NCBI GenBank assembly: GCA_963422465.1
Contig: OY730172.1
Location: 434,001 to 498,000, forward strand
DNA length: 64,000 nt
Direction of reading: 5' to 3'
Origin: Lichina pygmaea
Taxonomy: Eukaryota; Ascomycota; Lichinomycetes; Lichinales; Lichinaceae
The stretch's first letter is position 1. Every line of letters starts with the position of its first letter. Positions 24,187 through 33,070 of this stretch are shown here, in pieces. The translations under genes were made by a program, and so were the position numbers. Below the pieces are notes generated by a model that saw only the letters and a list, made by a program, of their open reading frames with translations, had not been told where the DNA came from and made no database searches.

Positions 24187-24474
24187 CACGGTGAACTACA
24201 GTGGAGGTTTTGCACAAAGCACTACTGCACCTACCACAAACAACTACGAAGGCACGGAGGACATTCACCCTACCACGCCACCTGCCACAAGCATTGGGTC
24301 AATTGCGAGAAGGATGCGTGTGAGATCCATCTTTGGGACAAACGCCAACACACCACATTCCCCGGGCACACACATGATTGGCACGAACGCCTCATGTTCC
24401 TACAGCAAGGCAACAACTACAACTGCTACGTCGACAATTGGCAGTACTGCCTCAAGCCTGGATGTGACAAGCAT
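24187..24474 (+). other. Triple W-x2-C-x4-C-x2-H finger module in C2
   Basis: Finger 1 (24187-24237) reads H-GELQ-W-RF-C-TKHY-C-TY-H. Finger 2 (24283-24330) reads C-HKH-W-VN-C-EKDA-C-EI-H. Finger 3 (24424-24474) reads C-YVDN-W-QY-C-LKPG-C-DK-H. TTFPG lies between fingers 2 and 3. The W, the C-x4-C and the x2-H spacing are invariant across all fingers seen in families A/B and C. A nucleic-acid-binding role at the gag C-terminus is inferred. Confidence 0.68.
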
Positions 24475-27400
24475 CAGCAAGACAAATTCATGAACAGATT
24501 CCTCAGAACTGATGGGAATGGCTGGACCCATTGCCCAGTCAGTGGTAAGACACCTCAATCAGGAAAAGACTGAACTCCCTTGTCAAGGGGCGACATCAGG
24601 AGCTCAACAACATGACTCCTAGCAACGCAAAGCACCTGCGATTGCCTGTGTCACTACACACCAACACGCCAGTACGGACATACGCACTTGTTGACTCTGG
24701 AGCCAGTGGAAACTACATCTCAAGACAACTTTACGATACCCTTGGCACTGGAAGGAGACGCAAGCAGCAGCCCTATCAGCTCACGATGGCAAATGGACAG
24801 ACAGAGCTAGTCTGCCATGAGACGCAGCCAATGGAAATGGTTACCGGACACCATGCTGAAAGGATCCACCTTGATATTGTTGAGTTGGCCACTCAGGATA
24901 TCTATTTGGGGATGCCTTGGCTAAAGAAGCACAACCCAGTTGTTAACTGGAGAACAGGAGTACTCACGTTTAGGAACTGCACTAACAACGCAGCTCGGAC
25001 CTGTTACCAGCCGCAGAAGGTGTGGACAGATGAGGGAAGGAGTCCTCAGTGGAACCTCACCGACAGAAAGGACAACTCTCAAAAGAAGAGGTCTGCCTTG
25101 ACAGGCACACCCCGGAACCAGGTGGCCAAACAGTCAGAGATGAAGAGAGAGGAAGTTGTTAACCCTCTGGAGATCCCTGAAGAGTACTGACCTGGGTATG
25201 ATAACCTCTTTCAGGAAGAGACAACAACAGCAGCGTTGCCTAAGCACCAACCTTGGGATCATGAGATCAAGTTGCAACCAGGGACAGAGCCAGGATTTGG
25301 ACCAATTTACCAGTTATCAGAGAAAGAGCTCCAAGTACTTCGCGAGTACCTGGAGGAAAACCTGAAAAAGGGTTTCATTCGAGAATCTCAATCACCAGCA
25401 GGATACCCGATACTATTTGCACCAAAGAAAGACAGAAGTCTTCGACTTTGTGTGGATTACAGGAAACTCAACGACATTACCATCAAGAACTGATATCTGT
25501 TGCCAAATGCGAACAAATTGCGAGACAGGATCAGCCAAGCTACAATCTTTACCAAGCTGGACTTGAAAGGAGCATACAACCTGATACGCATGAAAGAAGG
25601 AGAAGAATAGAAGACAGCCTTCAGAACCTGATACAGACACTACAAGTATCTGGTGATGCCATTCAGACTCACAAACACACCAGCAACATGTCAAGCATTG
25701 ATCAACAACGTCATCAGAGCACACCTGGACCAAACAGCTATCACCTACCTGGACAACATTCTTGTCTACTTGAACACGCAACAGGAACATACCAAACATG
25801 TGAAGGATGTTCTACGATGCCTACAAGAGGCAGGGCTCAAGCTCAACCTGAAGAAATGCGAGTTCAACAAACCAGAAGTTGAATTCCTCAGATACATCAT
25901 AGGGATTGAAGAGATCAAGATTGACCCTGAGAAAATCAAAGCGATTCAGCAATGGCCAACACCGACATCAGTTAAGGAAGTACAAGCCTTCCTGGGATTT
26001 GCCAACTTCAACCGACAGTTCATCAAGAACTACTCACAGATAGCAACACCACTGACAGAACTCACAAAGAAGGACGTGGAGTACCAGTGGACAGAGAGAT
26101 AACAAAAAGCATTCCAACAGCTCAAGGACACTTGCGCCAAGGAACCAGTTCTCCTCAACTTCAAGACAGGCCAACCGACACAAATCAAGACAGACACTTC
26201 AGATCAGGCAGTGGGAGCATGTCTATGCCAACAGGCAGACGGCAAGTGGCACCCAGTTGCCTACTACTCACGAAAAATGACACAAGCAGAACAAAACTAT
26301 GATATCCACGATAAAGAGCTACTGGCAGTCGTCAACGCACTCGAACACTGGAGAGTGTACGCGGAAAGCAGTTCTGAACTCACCATTCTCACAGACCACA
26401 AGAATCTGACAACGTTCACAACAACCAAGAAGCTGAACAGATGGCAAGTCAGATGGGCTGAACTCCTAGGGCAACACAAGTTCAAGATTGTGTACACCCC
26501 TGGACAAGACAATAGGAGAGCAGATGCACTAAGCTGACAAAAAGACCACATGGAAGATGATGAACACCAAGGAATGATCTTACAGCAGGACCAGCAAGGA
26601 AACCTGGTGCCTCAACCACAGATCAACGAGCTCACGGCAGAAGACACTGAAGAACTAATAAGGAACTACCATGATAATCCAGCACATGGTCACCCAGGAA
26701 TCTCCAAGACCACAGACCTTATCCAACGGGCAGGGAACAATGTCATTAACCTCTGACAACATGTCACAAACTACATCAGCAAGTGTCTACTATGCCAGAA
26801 AAACAAACATGGAAGACATAAGCCATACAGAGAAGGACACCCGAACACGATACCGAGAGGCCTGTGGGAAGACATGTCAATAGACTTCATCACAAAGCTA
26901 CCCAAGTCCAAAGACCCAGTCACAGGAATCACCTACAACTCGATTATGGTGATAGTGGACAGATTCACAAAATATCTAATAGTGGTACCATTCAAGGAGA
27001 CCCACACAGCAGAACAGTTGGGACACCTCTTACTGGACAGATTGGTCAGAGACCACGGAGTTCTGATCACGATCATTACAGACAGAGACAAACTCTTCAC
27101 ATCCAACTACTGGAAGACAATCAGTGCAGCCATGGGTACAAAACCCAAAATGTCTACGGCCTATCACCCACGAACTGACAGCCAGACAGAGCGAGCAAAC
27201 CAAGTCCTGGAGACTTACTTACAGCATTACATCAACAAGACCCACAGTAATTGGGTACAGTTATTACCAGTGGCACAGCTGGCAATCAACCAGCACAGAT
27301 CAGACTCAACAAAGGAATCACTATTTTTTGCCAATTTTGGACAACATGCGAACATCGGGATGCCAAGCAGAGCTTCACCAAATACAGAGAAAGCACTCCA

Positions 27401-27948
27401 ACACGACAAGCTCCTACAACAAACGCACACGATGATGAGGCACTACCTTCAAGAAACCTCAGAAAAAATGCAACGTCAAATGGACAAGAAATCAAAAATA
27501 GCACCTCAGCTAAAGAAGGGAGATAAAGTCTACCTCCTCACAAGAAATTGGAGAACGAAGAAACCAAGAACAAAGAAACTAGACTATGTCAAGGTCAGAC
27601 CATTTTCAGTCGAAGAAAAAATCAGACCAGTCAACGTCAGACTGCGACTACCAAGGGATGCCAGAGTCCATCCAAACTTTCATATATCAATGATTGAACC
27701 AGCCGACCAGAGCACACCCTTGCAGGAAACATTTCATCACCAACCCGAAGAAGAACAAGAGTTTGAGGTTGAACAGATCCTGGCTAGAAAAGGTCAGCAA
27801 TACCTTGTCAAGTGGAAAGGATACCCAGACTCGGAGAATACCTGGGAACCACTCAAGAACCTCGCGAACTGCCAGCTTCTTCTGCGACAGTTTCGGCAGG
27901 AGCAGGACCGAACAGCTCGGCCTGCAGGAGGGACGCGTCAATGACTGA

Positions 27949-28353
27949 TCAAGTCAAATCCTCGCCATCTGACTCCATCTCTTTCACCAAGCACTGAAGC
28001 TTCTGCCTCGCACGGACCTCGGCACCCTCCAACACCTTTCGCTTCCGAGACAGACAAGCCTGCACTGTGGCAAGTTGTTCAAAGAGTGCATCGTGTGTTG
28101 CCTCGTCAGCGGCAACATCCTCACAGAGGTTGTCCCAGGACATGTTCAAAGATTCCCAGGACACAGAGACACAAGACCTTCCGCGCCGAGTGCACGCAGC
28201 ACATTTCAACTTATCGTCTTCTCCCGGCATCTGGAAGCACGGATGACCACGGAGAACACAAAAGTCGCAGGGCGTACGCGAAACAAAACCCCGATCGCGG
28301 ATTTGAGCAGCCAGCTGAGTTCGGCTAACAGTCGCACGTGACTTTGGAGGCAT
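27949..28353 (-). CDS. Antisense Zn2Cys6-like ORF of element C2
   Basis: This 134-codon ORF runs opposite to pol. It starts 43 bp inside the 3' LTR and ends tail-to-tail with the chromodomain end of pol. The protein begins MPPKSRATVSRTQLAAQIRD. It then shows C-x2-C-x6-C-x11-C-x2-C-x6-C (CDFCVLRGHPC, then CAACTRRGRSC), again the Zn2Cys6 spacing. A helical, charged segment rich in Ala, Glu and Arg follows and may be a coiled coil. Sequence outside the cysteines is unlike the A/B protein, so it is either strongly diverged or independently acquired. Function unknown. Confidence 0.65.
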   Translation of the reverse strand: MPPKSRATVSRTQLAAQIRDRGFVSRTPCDFCVLRGHPCFQMPGEDDKLKCAACTRRGRSCVSVSWESLNMSWDNLCEDVAADEATHDALFEQLATVQACLSRKRKVLEGAEVRARQKLQCLVKEMESDGEDLT

Positions 28354-28396
28354 GACCAGATTTCATCGAGACGATGAAAGGTGGAGAGGAGGATAG

Positions 28397-28979
28397 TGTT
28401 ACGACCCAGGAGGAACACAGTCTTTATATACTCACAGAAAGCAGCAGACAGGATACTGGACAGAAGTACCAGACAGCGTGACACGGGAACCGGTCACGTG
28501 ACCGGCGAGACAAACCAGGGGGTGCTCGCCGCAGCATGCATATGCACGAACAAGTGAGCAAAGTGAGCAGAGCTCACCCAGCTCGCCGCAGCGTGCATGA
28601 AAAGTGAGCAAAGTGAGCAGAGCTCACCCAGCTCGCCGCAGCGTGCATGAAAAGTGAGCAAAGTGAGCAGAGCTCACCCAGCTCACTGCAGCGTGCATGA
28701 AAAGTGAGCAAAGTGAGCAGAGCTCACTCTGCTCACGAACTGGGCACTATATAGTCTGGCGATAGTTCCCCTATGGAACAATCATCTTCAACTCATGTTG
28801 TGATCCAGACAACTAGATCTACTTCAATACAATCCTTTTTGTACGAAGCCGTTGATCAGGTGTCACCATCACCACGTTCCACCAAACCCCTTCGCGCTCC
28901 TTGACACTCCTCTCCTGCAAGAACCAACCCGCCTTCCGCCTCTCGCCCTAATCCTATACTCGGATAGGACGGTACGGTA
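28397..28979 (+). repeat. 3' LTR of C2, right end in gap
   Basis: The LTR begins TGTTACGACCCAGG after a purine-rich stretch. It includes a 16-bp perfect palindrome CCGGTCACGTGACCGG (28490-28505), 50-bp tandem units, and CTATATAG. Only a few terminal bases should be missing. Confidence 0.88.
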
Positions 28980-29179
28980 NNNNNNNNNNNNNNNNNNNNN
29001 NNNNNNNNNNNNNNNNNNNNNNNNNNNNNNNNNNNNNNNNNNNNNNNNNNNNNNNNNNNNNNNNNNNNNNNNNNNNNNNNNNNNNNNNNNNNNNNNNNNN
29101 NNNNNNNNNNNNNNNNNNNNNNNNNNNNNNNNNNNNNNNNNNNNNNNNNNNNNNNNNNNNNNNNNNNNNNNNNNNNNNN
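28980..29179. other. Assembly gap of 200 N
   Basis: Exactly 200 N, a placeholder size. It starts a few bases before the expected end of the C2 3' LTR, which suggests the assembly broke on the repeat. The DNA to the right need not be adjacent. Confidence 0.98.
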
Positions 29180-29399
29180 TCAGGAACCTCACGTATTTAC
29201 TGTACACCCCGTGGTTTGTAGTGTACGTACTGTGGGGAAACCCCAAACCCCGTAGGGGAAATAGGAAAACCACAGTAATGAGGGTTTGTGGATCTTGACG
29301 GATATTGGGTGAGCTATTTCTTGAGGGTTTTCATACATCTTGCGAGGAGTACATCTTAGACAAGTTCTATGAATCTCGGGGTTTTTTGTGGCAGAATGT

Positions 29400-29527
29400 G
29401 GGGTGGGTCAGATTCAAACTGACGACTAGTTTAGTCAGGTTCTCCAGGCCTGACACCACTAGTTCCGGGTCATGGGTGCCACGTAGTGGGAAACTCTCAC
29501 CAGCTTCCCACTACACCATGCCGCCCC
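29400..29527 (-). repeat. tRNA-like, SINE-type sequence
   Basis: On the minus strand the sequence starts GGGGCGG and ends CCACCCC, which pair with one mismatch as an acceptor stem. TGGTGTAGTGGG resembles the Pol III A box. GTCAG-TTTGAAT-CTGAC forms a perfect T arm with a near-consensus B box. At 128 bp it is about 50 bp too long for a plain tRNA, and it contains an extra strong hairpin (TAGTGGGAA..TTCCCACTA). A tRNA-derived SINE head or a tRNA pseudogene is more likely than a working tRNA. Confidence 0.4.
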
Positions 29528-29683
29528 ATAACTTGTATATAACAGTTTGATTGAGAAGAACAACCATGTTCCTAAAGCTTATTTCATGACAGAAGCTCTG
29601 CATCAGTCAAGCTCCCCCAACCCGTGAACCGTGGGCCAGCCAAGGATCCCAGGCTCTGCCCAAGCCACCGACCCACAGACAAT

Positions 29684-30280
29684 CGACCATCGGCCACTCT
29701 TGGCCCCAAGAAGGATGCGCAAGGCGTGGGGAACCACCCCTCCCCCCAACCCCAACCCACACAGGGGTAAGAGGGACGGTCGCCCCAGGCCTCGTACATG
29801 TTGCGGGGGACAGCCCCTCACCCGCAACCCACGCTGGCCGGGAAGCAATAGTCTCTCCCCCCAGCGTGGCCTCCCTGGGGCCGGATCGACGGTCGAGTGA
29901 TCGAGCTGCTCGCTGTACCCAGACCAGCTGGGTGCAGCGAGCAGCCCCCGCGACCCGCCGACCGCCAGTAGGCTCTTCGACCATCCATGGGTCGGTGGCT
30001 GACCACTGCAGTCTCCGAGAAGGATGCCCAAGGTATGGGGAACCGCGACCCAACCGAGCACAGAGTCAAGCGGCGGCACTCCAATCCTTGCACATGTCGC
30101 AGGAGCCAGCTCCTGCAACCCGCGCTACGAGGGAGACACTAGCCCCGCAGCGCGGTCTCCCCGGAGACGGGAGCAGCCGTCGCGTGGTCGAGCTGCTCGC
30201 GACCCGGACCAGCCGGGCCACGAGCAGCCCTCCGCGACCCCCAGCGGAAGCCTCTCGCTCCAGGCTTCCGCCGGGGTGAG
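29684..30280. repeat. Tandemly duplicated GC-rich multi-hairpin element
   Basis: Two diverged units (about 29684-29990 and 29991-30280, period about 280-310 bp) share landmarks such as AAGGATGC..GGGGAACC (29711 and 30020) and CGAGCAGCCC (29938 and 30221). Each unit can form three hairpins: unit 1 at 29800-29828, 29829-29869 and 29905-29945; unit 2 at 30096-30119, 30120-30155 and 30192-30228. A further perfect 10-bp hairpin follows at 30244-30271. Two base pairs differ between units in a compensated way. Long overlapping ORFs here look like GC-rich artefacts. Its identity is unknown; a transposon part or structured RNA is possible. Confidence 0.6.
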
Positions 30281-33070
30281 TGTTGTGTCTGGCAAGAAAA
30301 ACCTCATCGGAGGAGATGCTTGGGGTTTATATAACAGATCTACAGACTTGTGCAGGTATTGTCTGGGCCTTATCCGAACACTGTGCAGACATTGTGTTCT
30401 GCTGTGTCAGCATTGTCTTTCGCTGTGAAAGTCCTGGGGCAGATGTTGGAAAGAACATTGTGGTCTACTGCGTCAGCGCTGTCCGTTGCCGCGGAAGCCC
30501 TGGCGCGAATATCGGGGGAAAGAACGAGGCCAAGGGGAGTAAACGCAGGAGGGGTTGCGTGTGGCATTTGACCACCGATACATAATCATCTCGAGAAATG
30601 CTCAGGCGACAACAGCAGGGGACGAGGTGTTGCGAAAGACGACGTGATGCTGATGAGCGCATCTTATCCTTGCCTTCCATCTCGCCACTGATGGACGAGC
30701 AAGCTGATGATCCTCCAGAGCTTGGTTGGCCGTGATCATGACGAAAAAGGGAGGAGGAGCCCAGTGAAAAACCTAGCTCTGGCGTGGGTGAGACGGTAAG
30801 AGTAGCACCCATGACAGATCCCTGGGTCTAGTCAATCCAGAAAGCATGATTTACATTCGAGCCATTGTCACTCATATCTAAAAGACATCACGGAGACACA
30901 ACAGTGTCAGACACCGAGCTTAGAAAGCTATCCTGATTCAGCCGTCGAGTACTTCAGGTCCAACAAGCGTTGCACCAGGGAGAACCAGACAATATATTTT
31001 TTTTTATTTTTATTTGATTCTTACACTGGTAGTAGCTTTACAGCCATGCAGATCTTCTAGCTAATAGTGAACTCCTTCAGAAAACCTTTGAAGGGATAAA
31101 AACTGAAGGCAGGGTGTGACTAGGGAATGTAACAAAAGGAATCTTGAGGTTTCTGGTAAGAGAAGAGAATCTAGGTATTAGATTGGGAATAGTGGAGTTT
31201 GAAAGCTAGGTTAAACTGGTTTAGTCCTTTCAAAGACATAAACCAGTAAGACAATATATATGTACCATAGTGCTGAAAAGATGTCACAAGGAAAGTGACT
31301 GCTCTGATAGGATCAGAGTCTTGAGGAACCTGCCTTGACCAAGCCACTCTGCGATTGGATGTAGACCTGTTCACAAGAAACACTCATCTTCACCAGATGC
31401 CAATATACAGTCAGTAGAAAAAAGTGGATTCCGCAGGACAGAACACACAGATGGTCTCCTTCCCTGAAGGACAACCTGACTCCCATCAGCGACTGCTGGG
31501 GTAAGAGAGGAGAAAGTTGCGCCCATCGCCTCGAGCTCAGCTCAGCTCAGCTCAGCTCAACCTTTCAACCTATCCGTGTCTGGGGATGGGTTTCTCACGT
31601 CGAGGTACGGCAATTGTTGGTCCCACAAGTTTCACCCCACTTCGGTTGGATATCTGAGATGTACTTCCGTACATACGTACGTAATACCACAGTAAAGGTA
31701 TGGAGTGCTCTCATGCTGTAAGTTACCATTGCGACAGCATTAGTAAGCAGCTCAGCCGTTAGTTACTTCATAGTCACTGAGACTCTGAAGCTGCAGATTG
31801 CTAGTAATTTTCAGCTTGACTCCTGTACGTATTAGGTAGAGTACAGTACATATGTACTAGTACGAGTACCTCCGTCCTCTGCGTGAGTGCGGTACAAGAT
31901 ACACAATGTAAGATCACGTCCGGTGTCCCCTTGGCCTCACGTTCATAACGCCCATATGACCCTGCGGAGCTGCAAGCTGAGAGATTCAGTGCCTCTATCC
32001 TACTCCTTGCCATCGCAGCACAATGCCCTCGTATCTTGTACGTTCGTACGTATTGTACGTACGGAAGTACAGTAGGAGCTCTCCGGGAGCTCAGTCCTTT
32101 CCAGCCCTACGGCTTGCTCTAATAAATTTTCACTCCACATCCTCCACTGCTGTACTCCGAACTCGATACAGCCGCCATCACACAATATCATGGTATTCAC
32201 AAGCTACTGGTGTAGAGCCACTGAGTGTACCTCGTACAGGTACAAAAGCAGTGGCGATGTATTCTGGAGATAGCTTGCATGAAGCTGTATGCTGCTGTAT
32301 CTCACTAGAGTCTGACAGGGGAGGGCCAGACAGGCTCCCTTTGATATATGTAGAGTAGTGCCGCTGCAGGGGAATACATGGAGAGTACATCTCTAGGGGA
32401 CGATGTACGATACTCAATGCGGTTGATATGCACATGGAGGTATAGAGGGACGGCCAACACCGGAAGAACTCCTATCCAAGAGACCGAGCAACGAGATATT
32501 GCCCGAAAGTGACCATGTCCAAGGTAAGCCGGCAAAAAGGAGAAGGCGAGAGAAAGAGGAGTCGGACGGACTGATAATGCTCCGCCCGGGTATACTACGC
32601 TGTGTCGTGTAGAGACGAACGCCATAAAGGGAGAAGAAGAACAGGTCTTCAGTCACAGGGAGATCACAAAGCAACGAAACTTTTGTACTCGAACAGTCAC
32701 GGGAAGAAAAAGTCGGCAGCAGAGAAAGTAGATTCACTACTTCGAAACACCATGCCACCGACCGAAAGGTGCAATCGAGAGCTGGAGCTTCGGGAAAGAG
32801 GTGAAGAGAGAGAAAAACAAAGTCGAGACGTGCCAACGCTACGCGTTGTAGGCAGAGCATTCTCGAAGAATTTCCTCGCATGTGCTGCTGCTGCTTGATC
32901 AGGACGAAGGGGAAGTGTCTTTCCGATAATTGGCGAGTTGTAAGACCGAGAGTCGACCTGGGCACGTGAACATTGTTGCTCGGGAAGATAACGGCAGGAG
33001 CCTCTGCTCCATCAGATCGAGGACGAGAACCGATCGATTGCTGGATGGCGTCGGAAGAGGAGACGGTGGC
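30281..33070. other. Long spacer without a supported gene
   Basis: It holds an AT-rich stretch (30990-31440), a short CTCAG microsatellite (about 31533-31558) and several TACGTACGTA/GGAAGTAC words (31665-31685, 32035-32075). ORFs here, including a 183-codon minus-strand one at 32414-32965, show no recognisable motif. The right end probably contains the 3' UTR of the Zn2Cys6 gene. Confidence 0.5.

Larger units (their letters stand above)
22461..28979 (+). mobile_element. Ty3/gypsy chromovirus, family C, copy C2 (both LTRs, right end in gap)
   Basis: This near-complete fossil has a 5' LTR (22461 to about 23045) and gag starting MSTSGATNPNFPDGK (about 23074). The zinc knuckle CYACGKLGHMAKDC is at about 23840-23880 and the triple finger module at 24187-24474. 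The protease has VDSGASGNYIS (about 24690), followed by reverse transcriptase (about 25300-25900), RNase H (about 26150-26500), integrase (about 26650-27300) and a chromodomain (about 27760-27890). The antisense Zn2Cys6-like ORF and a 3' LTR from 28397 close it; the LTR runs into the N gap. The sense frames have roughly six to ten breaks. The left flank is TATCT; the right flank is hidden, so the target duplication is untestable. Confidence 0.92.

Noticed and set aside
29603-30279. Overlapping GC-rich ORFs of 134-171 codons on both strands
   Set aside because: They sit on the tandem multi-hairpin repeat, have no motif and are present in several frames at once.
31012-31440. Tc1-like MITE, because CAGTCAGTAGAAAAAAGTGG near 31407 resembles a terminal repeat
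   Set aside because: No complementary copy was found at the other end, so the element cannot be supported.
32414-32965. 183-codon minus-strand ORF downstream of the Zn2Cys6 gene
   Set aside because: No family motif, Ser/Leu-rich translation of AT-mixed DNA, and overlapping ORFs on the other strand; more likely 3' UTR and spacer.
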